From the NCBI GenBank assembly GCA_964423205.1, contig CAYRDX010000003.1, forward strand, positions 1 through 64,000: a stretch of DNA of 64,000 nt, in the 5' to 3' direction. The notes beneath the pieces are model-generated. The model was not told where the DNA came from and ran no database searches. It saw nothing but the letters and a program-made list of their open reading frames with translations. Below, one piece after another: positions 18,127-26,646 of the stretch (position 1 is the first letter of the stretch; every line of letters starts with the position of its first letter). The position numbers were made by a program, and so were the translations under genes. The DNA comes from UBA6168 sp964423205. GTDB lineage: Bacteria; Bacteroidota; Bacteroidia; Chitinophagales; Saprospiraceae.

Positions 18127-18960
18127 ATGCTGACAAGAATCCTCTATATCCCTTTTGCTGCCGGCGCATTGATATTTCTTTATCTCGCCTGGGAAGTAAA
18201 CTCCCATTACTATTGGCACCTGTTGGGTAGCACGATGGCCCTAATACTTATTTACCTGCTGGGGCCTCAGATAAATTGGTGGTGGTATCAGAGATATCCT
18301 CCTGATTTGCCAGCGGTTATAACTCAAATACTGGAAAATCGTCTGCCCTTTTATCAAAGGCTTTCGCAAGAAAAGAAAATGAAATTTCGCAATCGTGCAG
18401 CCATGTACATGGAAGCCAATGAATTTATTGCAAAGGGAATGAAAGAAGTGGCGCCTGACCTGAAAGCTGCCGTTGCCTGCTCCGTCGTTCAACTCACCTT
18501 TGGCAAGGACGATTATCTGTTGAACAAGTTTGAGCATATCGTCATTTATGCACACCCCTTCCCTTCTCCCCAATACCCCGATAATTGGCACAGCTCAGAG
18601 ATATTTCCGGAAGATGGCGTGGTGCTATTTTCGGCAGAACAACTTATGCCAGCTTTTCTGAATCCTACCGGCTACTTTCACATTGGTTTGTACGAATATG
18701 CACGGATTTATAGAATTTGCCACCCAGAGGTAATTTTCCCTTCTTTTTATCCGGACTCATGGAAGGAATTCGAAGTGGTATCCGGGTTTAAAAAAGATCT
18801 TGTATTGAATTGGATTGGACTACCGGAAATTGACTTGACTGCCGTTGCGACTGTCCTTTTTTTTGTTTTTCCGGAAAAGTTTAAAAAAGTTTTTCCTGAG
18901 AAATATGACCGGTTGGCAGAGATTTTCAATACTGGAATGACAAGAGGTGACACCTTTTGA
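18127..18960 (+). CDS. M90 (MtfA)-like protein lacking the zinc motif
   Basis: 277 residues with two N-terminal membrane helices (about residues 5-45) and a cytosolic domain. The layout follows the MtfA/M90 metallopeptidase family: LSQEKKMKFRNRAAMYM, a KAAVACSVVQLTFG segment, IVIYAHPFPSP, a SSEIFPEDGVVLFSAEQL segment, then the place where the HEFAH zinc motif belongs. Here that motif reads YEYAR (HIGLYEYARIYR), so the histidine ligands are gone and peptidase activity is unlikely. Start at 18127 because the longer frame begins inside the lipoprotein gene. Family assignment is from pattern recognition. Confidence 0.7.
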   Translation: MLTRILYIPFAAGALIFLYLAWEVNSHYYWHLLGSTMALILIYLLGPQINWWWYQRYPPDLPAVITQILENRLPFYQRLSQEKKMKFRNRAAMYMEANEFIAKGMKEVAPDLKAAVACSVVQLTFGKDDYLLNKFEHIVIYAHPFPSPQYPDNWHSSEIFPEDGVVLFSAEQLMPAFLNPTGYFHIGLYEYARIYRICHPEVIFPSFYPDSWKEFEVVSGFKKDLVLNWIGLPEIDLTAVATVLFFVFPEKFKKVFPEKYDRLAEIFNTGMTRGDTF

Positions 18961-18975
18961 AAAGATGTCACCTCT
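18943..18975. terminator. 33-bp palindrome between convergent genes
   Basis: AGAGGTGACACCTTTT (18943-18958) and AAAAGATGTCACCTCT (18960-18975) are inverted with 15 of 16 positions matching and a one-base centre. It overlaps the stop codon of the M90-like gene and lies 37 bp before the end of atpG on the other strand. It probably acts as a bidirectional terminator, although neither side has a long T-tract. Confidence 0.55.
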
Positions 18976-19012
18976 GTGTAGCCCTCTATTAAGGCATTCT
19001 GTACCAACCCTA

Positions 19013-19903
19013 TTATGCGCTTTCCAGCGCAGCCGCCCCGCCAACGATTTCGAGAATTTCCCGTGTAATGTTTTCCTGGCGAGCTTTATTGTAAGTCAAC
19101 TTCAGGTCTTTCAACATTTCCTCAGCATTTTCAGTGGCTTTATCCATTGCTGTCATACGTGCGCCGTGCTCAGAGGCAAGGGTGTCCAACAGGAACCTGT
19201 GAAATGTGATTTGAAGAATGCTGGGAACCAATGTGTCCAGAAGCAGTTTCTTATCGGGTTCGAAAATGTAGTCGGCTTTGCTCTTAGCATTATTACCAGA
19301 TTCCAATTTCGGCACTGGCAGCCACTGCTCCGTTTCCGGAAACTGGGTGGCAGCATTCTTGAACCGGCCAAAGGATATCTGGATTTCGTCGTAGGTGCCA
19401 CTTTCAAAGGCATCCATCAAAGATTTGGATACTTCAGCCACAAGTTCATAAGACAGGTCATTAAACAGTTCAACATGACCTGAGACAATCTCACAATCGC
19501 GGTAATGCTTGCGGAAGAAGTCGTATCCCTTTTTACCAATACAAATAATGGTCAATTTGCCCGAACTGCGAGCATCGCTGAAACGCTCATCAATAGTTGC
19601 CATCGCCGACTTGATAACATTCATGTTGAATGCACCACACAGGCCCCTGTTCGATGTAATGACGACCAGACAAGCGCTATGAACGGGACGGACGTTGCCG
19701 AAGGAAGTAGTAGCTTCCTCTCCAAGATTCGACAATATGTTGCGAAGCATATCATTCAGCTTGTTCGCATAGGGCCGCAATTGCTGAATCGCTTGTTGGG
19801 CCTTGCGAAACTTTGCCGCAGAAACCATTTTCATAGCCTTGGTAATTTGCTGCGTGTTCTGAACGGATTTGATTCGTTCCCTTACTGCTTTAAGATTTGC
19901 CAT
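19013..19903 (-). CDS. atpG: ATP synthase gamma subunit
   Basis: 296 residues, the central rotor shaft of F1. The conserved N-terminal helix ANLKAVRERIKSVQNTQQITKAMKMVSAAKFRKA and the C-terminal helix TAMDKATENAEEML...RQENITREILEIVGGAAALESA form the coiled coil that turns inside the alpha3beta3 ring; SNRGLCGAFN is the usual internal landmark. It is the last gene of the minus-strand operon, 77 bp after atpA. Confidence 0.97.
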   Translation of the reverse strand: MANLKAVRERIKSVQNTQQITKAMKMVSAAKFRKAQQAIQQLRPYANKLNDMLRNILSNLGEEATTSFGNVRPVHSACLVVITSNRGLCGAFNMNVIKSAMATIDERFSDARSSGKLTIICIGKKGYDFFRKHYRDCEIVSGHVELFNDLSYELVAEVSKSLMDAFESGTYDEIQISFGRFKNAATQFPETEQWLPVPKLESGNNAKSKADYIFEPDKKLLLDTLVPSILQITFHRFLLDTLASEHGARMTAMDKATENAEEMLKDLKLTYNKARQENITREILEIVGGAAALESA

Positions 19904-19980
19904 TTTTTACTAATAATGAACGATAAATGATGAATGGTGACCCAAGGGCAATTCATCTAACCAAAAGGCTTAGCTGTAAA

Positions 19981-21567
19981 TTACTTCTTGAACTGCTGAA
20001 CTAGCTCACCTGCCAGTTTCTCAATGGTAGCTATTGCTTCATCACTGAGAACACCCTTGCGGAATGTTTCCAAAACCTGAGGATATAGTTTTTCCAGTTT
20101 CAAGAGGAAGATTTCTTCAAAATCATGAATCTTGTTTGTCGGAATATCTTTGAGCAAACCTTTTGTTCCGAGGTAAATAATAGCAACCTGCTTTTCCACC
20201 GTGACGGGTGAATACTGCGGCTGTTTCAGGATTTCCACGTTGCGTTTGCCTTTCTCGAGTACGGCCACAGTTGCCGGGTCGAGGTCCGAGCCAAACTTTG
20301 CGAAAGCTTCCAACTCCCTGTATTGAGCCTGGTCTATCTTCAGCGTACCAGCCACTTTTTTCATCGACTTGATTTGGGCTTTACCACCCACACGGCTTAC
20401 TGAGATACCAACGTTGATAGCCGGACGAATACCGGAGTTAAACAGGTTCGACTCGAGGAAGATCTGGCCATCGGTAATGGAAATTACGTTGGTCGGGATA
20501 TAAGCCGATACGTCACCTGCCTGTGTTTCGATGATAGGAAGGGCTGTCAGTGAGCCTCCTCCTTTAACAATGCCCGCATCTTTGAGACTTTGTGGCAGGT
20601 CGTTCATGCTTTTGGCAATGCTGTCGTTCTGGATGATCTTGGCTGCACGCTCCAACAAACGGGAATGCAGGTAGAAGATATCGCCGGGATAAGCTTCGCG
20701 GCCCGGTGGGCGGCGGAGCAATAGGGAAACTTCACGATATGCCACGGCCTGCTTCGACAAGTCATCATAAACAATCAGTGCCGGACGGCCCGTGTCGCGG
20801 AAATATTCACCGATGGCAGCACCTGCGTAAGGAGCAAAAAACACCAGTGGAGCGGGGTCAGAGGCTGAGGCAGATACGATGATGGTGTAATCCATTGCGC
20901 CATGGCCCTCCAGCGTTTTGGCTACGTTAGCAACGGTAGAGGCCTTTTGGCCAGCTGCAACATAGATGCAAAATACGGGTTCACCACGCTCATAAAATTC
21001 CCGCTGATTGATGATGGTGTCCAGAGCAATAGCCGTTTTTCCAGTCTGACGGTCACCGATAATCAATTCGCGTTGTCCCCTTCCGATGGGAATCATGGAG
21101 TCGATGGCTTTAATGCCTGACTGCAGAGGTTCGTTCACCGGCTGGCGGAATATCACACCGGGAGCTTTGCGCTCAATCGGCATTTCGTACTTCGTGCCTC
21201 CAATAGGACCTTTTCCGTCAATAGGTTGACCGAGTGGGTTAACTACCCTGCCGACAAATTCTTCACTCACTTGAATAGAGGCGATCCTGCCTGTGCGGCG
21301 CACAGTAGAGCCTTCACGAATGTGGTCGCCGGGGCCCATGAGTACCACACCCACGTTGTCTTCTTCGAGGTTGAGTACCACGGCCTGCACGCCCGTTTCA
21401 AATTCTACCAATTCGCCGGCTTGTGCGTTATTCAGTCCGTACACGCGGGCAATGCCATCACCCACCTGAAGCACTGTTCCCACTTCTTCCAGGTCGGTAG
21501 CGGTGCTGAATCCGGAAAGTTGCTGCTTAAGAATCGCCGATATTTCATCAGGTTTAACGTCAATCAT
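19981..21567 (-). CDS. atpA: ATP synthase alpha subunit
   Basis: 528 residues, the non-catalytic nucleotide-binding subunit of F1. The P-loop GDRQTGKTAIA is near residue 172, and the arginine-finger region SVSRVGGKAQ is present near residue 375. The N-terminal beta-barrel and C-terminal helical domain have standard lengths. The beta and epsilon genes are not here; in Bacteroidota they usually form a separate atpDC operon. Confidence 0.98.
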   Translation of the reverse strand: MIDVKPDEISAILKQQLSGFSTATDLEEVGTVLQVGDGIARVYGLNNAQAGELVEFETGVQAVVLNLEEDNVGVVLMGPGDHIREGSTVRRTGRIASIQVSEEFVGRVVNPLGQPIDGKGPIGGTKYEMPIERKAPGVIFRQPVNEPLQSGIKAIDSMIPIGRGQRELIIGDRQTGKTAIALDTIINQREFYERGEPVFCIYVAAGQKASTVANVAKTLEGHGAMDYTIIVSASASDPAPLVFFAPYAGAAIGEYFRDTGRPALIVYDDLSKQAVAYREVSLLLRRPPGREAYPGDIFYLHSRLLERAAKIIQNDSIAKSMNDLPQSLKDAGIVKGGGSLTALPIIETQAGDVSAYIPTNVISITDGQIFLESNLFNSGIRPAINVGISVSRVGGKAQIKSMKKVAGTLKIDQAQYRELEAFAKFGSDLDPATVAVLEKGKRNVEILKQPQYSPVTVEKQVAIIYLGTKGLLKDIPTNKIHDFEEIFLLKLEKLYPQVLETFRKGVLSDEAIATIEKLAGELVQQFKK

Positions 21568-21647
21568 CGTTGCTTTAAATTAAATGGTTGAAAGGTCAAA
21601 TGGCTTTTAAAAACATCAATATCAGCCATTGGCCTGCTTATGATTTT

Positions 21648-22217
21648 TTAGCTCGCAATGATCTGCGAGATATAAAGGTTGTCTCTGAATTCTTTCTTCA
21701 GTTGTTCCAACTTGTGGGCAATGCTGGCTTCGTATCTTTTATTGTGGAACTCCACTACGAAACCCCCTATCAATTCGGGCTTGACCTTAGTAACCAGCTC
21801 TATGTTTTCGTAGGTTGATCCGCTTTCTATGAGCTTTTTCTCAATGGCCTTTATTGTTTCCTCACTAAGCGTGGAAGCAGTGGTAAGCTTAACAGTGGAT
21901 ATGCCTTTGATTTCCTTGTATTGAACAATAAAATCATTAGCAATATCGGAAAGATAAGCTTCCCGGCCTTTTGCCAACAGGACATTCAGAAATGAAAGGG
22001 TAAGCACATCGTATTTACCTTCAAAGAGTGCCTTGAAAATCTTGGACTTCTTTTCAGCCTTCACGATGGGGCTCTTCAGTAGCAAAAGGAAATCCCGGTT
22101 TTTAGCCACCTCACTGAAAGACCTGACATCTTCGATGACCCGGTCGAGCTTGCCCTGTTCCTGGGCAATCTCTATCAGTGACTTGGCGTATCTCGTTGCT
22201 ATTCTTTGAACACTCAT
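21648..22217 (-). CDS. atpH: ATP synthase delta subunit
   Basis: 189 residues, the stator protein joining F1 to the b subunit. The N-terminal six-helix domain starts MSVQRIATRYAKSLIEIAQEQG, and the C-terminal segment DPELIGG-like motif reads KPELIGGFVVEF. It sits between atpF and atpA as in other F-type operons. Its start codon is only 7 bp from a 91-bp RCTATGA heptamer array. Confidence 0.95.
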   Translation of the reverse strand: MSVQRIATRYAKSLIEIAQEQGKLDRVIEDVRSFSEVAKNRDFLLLLKSPIVKAEKKSKIFKALFEGKYDVLTLSFLNVLLAKGREAYLSDIANDFIVQYKEIKGISTVKLTTASTLSEETIKAIEKKLIESGSTYENIELVTKVKPELIGGFVVEFHNKRYEASIAHKLEQLKKEFRDNLYISQIIAS

Positions 22218-22224
22218 TTTTGGA

Positions 22225-22315
22225 ACTATGAATTATGAACTATGAACTATGAGCTATGAGCTATGAACTATGAGCTATGAGCTATGAACTATGAGCTATG
22301 AGCTATGAGCTATGA
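22225..22315. repeat. RCTATGA heptamer array inside the atp operon
   Basis: Thirteen 7-bp units in perfect phase (ACTATGA or GCTATGA, one ATTATGA), filling most of the gap between atpF and atpH. The ATG triplets on the plus strand are TCATAGY when read in the direction of the operon. The array would be in the transcribed leader just ahead of atpH. Confidence 0.92.
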
Positions 22316-22344
22316 ATTGTGGGGTTATAGGATGATGCTCAGGG

Positions 22345-22857
22345 TTAGTTGAGTTTGATGTCTTTAACCAGAGTTCCCACGTACTCCTGCATGGAGGGGT
22401 CTTTTTCCAGCTCTTTGCGTATCAGTTTTTCGGCAATTTCAATGGAAATGATGCCCACCTGGTTTTTCAGGTCAGTGATAGCTGCCATTTTCTGATGTTC
22501 AATTTGCTCTTTAGTCGTTTTTACAATCTTTATGGCTTCTTCCTTTGCCTTTTCTTTTGCTTCCGCAATTATTTTGTCTTTAACCACATTAGCTTCTTTC
22601 AGAATCAATGCACGTTCTTCGCGAGCCTGAATGAGGAGTTCTTCGTTTTCAGCTTTGAGGTCTGCCATTTCCTGGCGTGCTTTTTTTGCTTCGTCCAGAG
22701 CGCTCTGAATGTCATCTTCACGCTTTTTTAAAGCTGACACAATTGGTCGGAATGCCATTTTTCCAATAAGCGTCCAGAACAACAGAAAGATGATGGTTGT
22801 CCAAAAGAGAAGGCCAAAATCAGGCTTTAGGACAGAAAAATCTGCAAGAAAAATCAT
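22345..22857 (-). CDS. atpF: ATP synthase b subunit
   Basis: 170 residues, the membrane-anchored peripheral stalk. One transmembrane helix lies near the start (DFGLLFWTTIIFLLFWTLIG), followed by a long charged coiled coil rich in Glu, Lys and Ala (KKREDDIQSALDEAKKARQE onward). It is the only b-type gene in the operon, so the stalk is presumably a homodimer. Confidence 0.95.
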   Translation of the reverse strand: MIFLADFSVLKPDFGLLFWTTIIFLLFWTLIGKMAFRPIVSALKKREDDIQSALDEAKKARQEMADLKAENEELLIQAREERALILKEANVVKDKIIAEAKEKAKEEAIKIVKTTKEQIEHQKMAAITDLKNQVGIISIEIAEKLIRKELEKDPSMQEYVGTLVKDIKLN

Positions 22858-22897
22858 GATGAACTTATTTATATTTTGAGGCCGGAAGCTGAACTAA

Positions 22898-23005
22898 AGT
22901 TGAGATAGTTGAGGGGGTTGAGGAAGTTGAGGGGTTTAGAAAGTGGATGTCTAATAAACAGACCTGCAAATCACAACTTTCTCAACTTTCTCAACTTTAT
23001 AAACC
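22898..23005. repeat. 9-bp repeats in inverted orientation between atpF and atpE
   Basis: About four GTTGAG-containing 9-bp units (22898-22938) are followed 35 bp later by three CAACTTTCT units (22974-22999) in the opposite orientation. The gap 22858-23098 also contains a hairpin CCGGTGAC (23051-23058) / GTCACCGG (23064-23071) downstream of atpE, which may stabilise the 3' end of an atpB-atpE mRNA. Confidence 0.7.
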
Positions 23006-23098
23006 CACTCAATAACTACCCGGCACCAGTTTTTTTACTTGAAAGCAGCCCCGGTGACCAACCGTCACCGGAAACTACTTTAGTCTTTTCAGCATGTC

Positions 23099-23311
23099 TT
23101 ACTGAGGATTGCTCAGGAAGGCAAAAACGATAGCGATCAGAGTAGCACCTTCCACAAAAGCTGCGATGATGATCATGTTTGCACGGATATCGCCAGCAAC
23201 TTCCGGCTGGCGAGCCGTTGCGTCCATAGCTTTGCCTCCAATATGACCCAGGCCAAGGCCTGCGCCGATTATTACCATGCCGATACCGATAGAGGTAAGT
23301 GAACCAATCAT
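23099..23311 (-). CDS. atpE: ATP synthase c subunit
   Basis: 70 residues, two transmembrane helices that form the rotor ring. Helix 1 has the Gly-rich motif GAGLGLGHIGG; helix 2 has the ion-carrying glutamate in AAFVEGATLIAIV. The residue after the glutamate is Gly and helix 1 lacks the Gln of Na+ types, so a proton-driven ring is likely. Confidence 0.96.
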   Translation of the reverse strand: MIGSLTSIGIGMVIIGAGLGLGHIGGKAMDATARQPEVAGDIRANMIIIAAFVEGATLIAIVFAFLSNPQ

Positions 23312-23330
23312 TTGTAAATGAATTTATGGT

Positions 23331-23367
23331 TAATAAAAACTCCGGTTTTGAACCGGAGATGTTTTTT
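23331..23367 (-). terminator. Hairpin with T-tract between atpB and atpE
   Basis: CTCCGGTT (23340-23347) and AACCGGAG (23351-23358) pair perfectly over a 3-base loop. On the minus strand the stem is followed by TTTTTATTAA, the form of an intrinsic terminator, in the middle of the operon. It could act as a partial terminator or as an RNA-processing or stability element setting the ratio of atpB to the downstream genes. Confidence 0.65.
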
Positions 23368-23399
23368 CGTTTCAGTGCGTCGGCGATGACGCAATTAAG

Positions 23400-24650
23400 T
23401 TAATGATGCGCCTCAGCAGTGGATGTACCGATATAAGAAGCCGTCAAAATGGTGAATACAAATGCCTGAATAAAGGCCACCAACAATTCAATACCCATCA
23501 TAAACATAGTTGGTATAGCCGTTACTAAAGCCACCCCTCCCACAATACCAATAGAGTCACCCTTTGCGAAGTAATAAATCAATCCAACGAAAATCACTAT
23601 GGCCATGTGGCCTGCTGTGATGTTTGCAAAAAGACGAAGCATCAGTGTCAGAGGCTTGAGGAACAAACTCAATGTTTCCGCCGGAGTCAAAATGGTCTTA
23701 ACCCAGGCAGGCACGCCGGGCATCCAGAACACGTGCTCCCAATAATGCTTGTTGCCGTTGATGTTGGTAACAATGAAAGTGAAAATGGCCAATACCATTG
23801 TCACAGCCAGGTTACCGGTCACGTTGCTTCCACCTAAAAATGGAATCTGACCAAAGAGATTTAAGCCAAGGATAAAGAAGAATAAGGCCATAAGGAAAGG
23901 AGTGAACTTCTCCCAGTGTTTTCCGATAAAAGGCTTGGCGACCTCATCCTGAATAAAAAGGAAAATGACTTCAATGAATGACTGAATCCCTTTCGGTGAT
24001 TTTCCGTCGCGCTCACGGTACGATTTGGCAACCGACAAGAACAACCAGCCCATAAGCAGAAATACCAAAAACATGGATACCACATTTTTGGAAATACTGA
24101 AGTCGTAAAAAGATGTTATACCTCCGCCAAACAATCCGCCATCAGCGGTGCTGCGGTCTTCAGTTTCATATAGTTGGTCTTCGTAGCAGATGAAAGCTAC
24201 ATCCTTATACTTGCCGTCTTCCTGCTTTATTTTTTTGAAAACAGGTGAATGTCCAATTTCTACTTCTCCTTCCGGGAAATTCGGATCAACCACTCTTCGA
24301 ACTTTTCCTTCAACCAAAACATACCGGTCGACTGCTGAGTGGCCATTGCCATGATGTCCGATATGAAATTTACCTGAAGAAAAGAAAGACCAACCATGAC
24401 CGGGAGCATACAGGATACAAGGCAGTGGAAGGCTAATGGTACCGATGTTGTAGATATTCTGGTCGGCTATGTGGTGGAATGCGGTGGCACCCGGATTAAA
24501 AGGTCCGGTATGACTTTCACTACACCCGGATTCCTCTATTAGAGAAGTATCCAACCCTTGTTCCTGTGGAGGGGTAGTTTCGTGTTCCTGTGAAAAAGCC
24601 AAATACGAGAGAAAAAAGGAACAAAATAGCGTCAGAAGGAATTGGCGCAT
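23400..24650 (-). CDS. atpB: ATP synthase a subunit
   Basis: 416 residues. The first 20 residues are a signal peptide-like segment (RQFLLTLFCSFFLSYLAF), then an extra hydrophilic N-terminal region of about 160 residues precedes the five- to six-helix membrane domain, as is usual in Bacteroidota. The essential arginine is in MLRLFANITAGHM. It forms the half-channels against the c ring. First gene of the operon; a good promoter lies 45-75 bp upstream. Confidence 0.95.
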   Translation of the reverse strand: MRQFLLTLFCSFFLSYLAFSQEHETTPPQEQGLDTSLIEESGCSESHTGPFNPGATAFHHIADQNIYNIGTISLPLPCILYAPGHGWSFFSSGKFHIGHHGNGHSAVDRYVLVEGKVRRVVDPNFPEGEVEIGHSPVFKKIKQEDGKYKDVAFICYEDQLYETEDRSTADGGLFGGGITSFYDFSISKNVVSMFLVFLLMGWLFLSVAKSYRERDGKSPKGIQSFIEVIFLFIQDEVAKPFIGKHWEKFTPFLMALFFFILGLNLFGQIPFLGGSNVTGNLAVTMVLAIFTFIVTNINGNKHYWEHVFWMPGVPAWVKTILTPAETLSLFLKPLTLMLRLFANITAGHMAIVIFVGLIYYFAKGDSIGIVGGVALVTAIPTMFMMGIELLVAFIQAFVFTILTASYIGTSTAEAHH

Positions 24651-24694
24651 TAGAATTTATTTTGAATAAAATCTGACCCGTTTTTAAAGCGGTG

Positions 24695-24724
24695 CAAAGG
24701 TAGCAATCCAGATTTTGAATCAAA
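24695..24724 (-). promoter_or_regulatory. Promoter of the atp operon
   Basis: Read on the minus strand: TTTG (24724-24721), 18 bases, TACCTTTG (24702-24695). This is a full consensus match 45 bp upstream of the atpB start. The rest of the 257-bp gap 24651-24907 is AT-rich with nothing else recognised. Confidence 0.8.
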
Positions 24725-24907
24725 AGGCGTTAAATACTTTTTTTTCCACTTCAGGAATCTTTAGCATTATTGAAAATCAAATGATTAGGAAAAAATTAAA
24801 GTTAGGATTCACACTTATTTCCAGGAATTTAGGATAACACAAAGCATGTTCTATACCTTTAGTAAATTTCGATAAATAATTCTGAAAAGACAGCCAAGTG
24901 CTTACTC

Positions 24908-25636
24908 TTAACCCGTCTGCTCAATTGCGGATAAAAAAGTCTCATTGGGTTTTCTTTTTTTTACTTCTGCTTTGTTTTTTTTAAGGATTTGAAGGAATTC
25001 ACTTCGCGGAATGGGCTTCGCCCCCAAAGATTCAAGGTAGTCAGTTTGTTGTTGGCAGTCCACCAGCCAGTATCCTGCGGCCTTTAGTTTTTGCACCAAA
25101 CTGATGAATCCAAATTTCGAAGCGTTACTCACCCGTGAGAACATGGATTCGCCAAAAAAGCACTTTCCAATAGCAATGCCATAGAGCCCGCCAATCAGAT
25201 TGCCGTCTTGCCAAACCTCAACGGAATGCGCGTATCCAGTTTTGTGAAGTGAAATGTAGGCATCAAACATTTCGTCCGTTATCCAGGTTCCGCCATCCTG
25301 ACCCTCCCTCGGCTCCCTGCATCCCTCCATCACAGCTGGAAAATTCTTGTTGAAACTAACAGTAAACTTTTGCTGATTGAAATAGGGCCGCATGCTCCTC
25401 GACACTCTTAACTCCTTGGGAAAAAGAACGAAACGCGGATCTGGTGACCACCACATAATGGGTTCGTGTTCGTTGTACCAGGGAAAAATTCCCATTTCAT
25501 AAGCACGAATCAACCTTTCAGGTTCCAGGTCTCCACCAATGGCTAGTATTCCATCGGGATTGGCGAGATCAGGCGGAGGGAATTCGAACGATTCATTTGA
25601 TAGCCAATAAACGGGCATATCCGAAGAGTGGTTCAA
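24908..25636 (-). CDS. aat: Leucyl/phenylalanyl-tRNA--protein transferase
   Basis: 242 residues. It adds Leu or Phe from aminoacyl-tRNA to proteins with N-terminal Lys or Arg, making them substrates for ClpS-ClpAP. Family hallmarks: FPPPDLANPDGILAIGGDL, GIFPWYNEHEPIMWWSPDPR, EGCREPREGQDGGTWI, GGLYGIAIGKCFFGESMFSR and the DCQQQTDYLESLGA tail segment. An in-frame ATG at 25618 (MPVYWL) could also be the start. It lies 58 bp downstream of clpS on the same strand, a natural functional pair. Confidence 0.96.
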   Translation of the reverse strand: MNHSSDMPVYWLSNESFEFPPPDLANPDGILAIGGDLEPERLIRAYEMGIFPWYNEHEPIMWWSPDPRFVLFPKELRVSRSMRPYFNQQKFTVSFNKNFPAVMEGCREPREGQDGGTWITDEMFDAYISLHKTGYAHSVEVWQDGNLIGGLYGIAIGKCFFGESMFSRVSNASKFGFISLVQKLKAAGYWLVDCQQQTDYLESLGAKPIPRSEFLQILKKNKAEVKKRKPNETFLSAIEQTG

Positions 25637-25694
25637 AAGGTGATTTTTGGAAAGTGCAACGGGCAGGTATTAAAGCACCTGCCCGTTGGGATGA

Positions 25695-26003
25695 TTATTC
25701 CCCGCTTTCAATTACTGCCGAAAGGCCGCGTTCCAGCAAGGCGTTTTTCTTGGGTTGCAACACGCGGAGAGGGGCTGTTTTCACTGTTGCTTTTCCTTTG
25801 AAATGAATTAAAATGGCCAATTGCTCAGCCTGCTCAAAGGAATGACGTAACACGTCTATAAAACTTTCAATAACATATTGAAAAGTATTGACATCGTCAT
25901 TGTAAACAATAAGATGTGATAATTCATCGCTGCCGGTCTCATCCGACACCTCTTCTTCTATGACTACTTCACGCAGTTCTTCAAAGTTAGGATCGTGTGG
26001 CAT
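25695..26003 (-). CDS. clpS: ClpS, Clp protease adaptor
   Basis: 102 residues. It binds N-degrons (N-terminal Leu, Phe, Tyr, Trp) and hands them to the ClpA/ClpC unfoldase. The core is LIVYNDDVNTFQYVIESFIDVL, where the YNDDxNTF motif forms the residue pocket, followed by the helix with AILIHFKGKATV. The N-terminal 30 residues are acidic and flexible, as expected for the extension that enters the unfoldase. Adjacent to aat. Confidence 0.96.
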   Translation of the reverse strand: MPHDPNFEELREVVIEEEVSDETGSDELSHLIVYNDDVNTFQYVIESFIDVLRHSFEQAEQLAILIHFKGKATVKTAPLRVLQPKKNALLERGLSAVIESGE

Positions 26004-26030
26004 ACCAGTATGTTTTTATATTCTCATTCT

Positions 26031-26501
26031 TCAACCTATACTTTGGAGCGTTTTTTTGACAGCTTCAAAGTTCGGCAAATCTCCCGCTTTTTCCAACACT
26101 TCGGCATAACGGATTGTCCCATCCCCGCCAATCACAAAGGCTGATCGCTTTGAAACACCTTTCATTCCAAGTATCCAGTCTTCATACAAAGCATTATATG
26201 CACGTGAAATTTCTTTGTTAAAATCTGACAGAAGGGGAAAATTCAGCTTCTGGTCTTCTTTGAATTTAGCCAGTGTAAAAACAGAATCCACAGATATGGC
26301 CAACACCTGTGCGTCCAGATTTTGGTAAAATGCGATATCATCGCGGGTATTGCATAATTCAGTAGTACAGGTACCCGTAAAGGATTGAGGAAAAAACAGG
26401 AGTACCACTTTTTTACCGGCAAAATCCTTCAGTGAAACTTCTTCTTTTTGGGTATTGTAAAGTGTGAATAAGGGAGCTTTATCTCCAACTTTGATTGCCA
26501 T
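26031..26501 (-). CDS. Peroxiredoxin (BCP-like)
   Basis: 156 residues of thioredoxin fold reducing hydroperoxides. The peroxidatic cysteine is Cys45 in PQSFTGTCTTELC; a second cysteine at position 50 has the same spacing as in E. coli BCP, suggesting an atypical two-Cys mechanism. I use the ATG at 26501 (MAIKVGDKAPLF), the standard N-terminus, rather than the upstream in-frame ATG at 26675, which would add 58 unlike residues and overlap the divergent gene. Confidence 0.9.
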   Translation of the reverse strand: MAIKVGDKAPLFTLYNTQKEEVSLKDFAGKKVVLLFFPQSFTGTCTTELCNTRDDIAFYQNLDAQVLAISVDSVFTLAKFKEDQKLNFPLLSDFNKEISRAYNALYEDWILGMKGVSKRSAFVIGGDGTIRYAEVLEKAGDLPNFEAVKKTLQSIG

Positions 26502-26646
26502 AAGATTTTGATTTGAGTGAAAGTTTGAATGTAAAAATAAAAAGGAACCTTTAGCGACAAGTACTGAATCCAGTTTTTTGTTGATTTGTGCGATGTAACA
26601 TTTTGAGGCCGTTTTTAGTTGTAAAATGCCCTCCCAATCTTTAACC

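Noticed and set aside
19013..24650. Deletion of atpD and atpC
   Set aside because: The split arrangement with atpDC elsewhere is normal in Bacteroidota.
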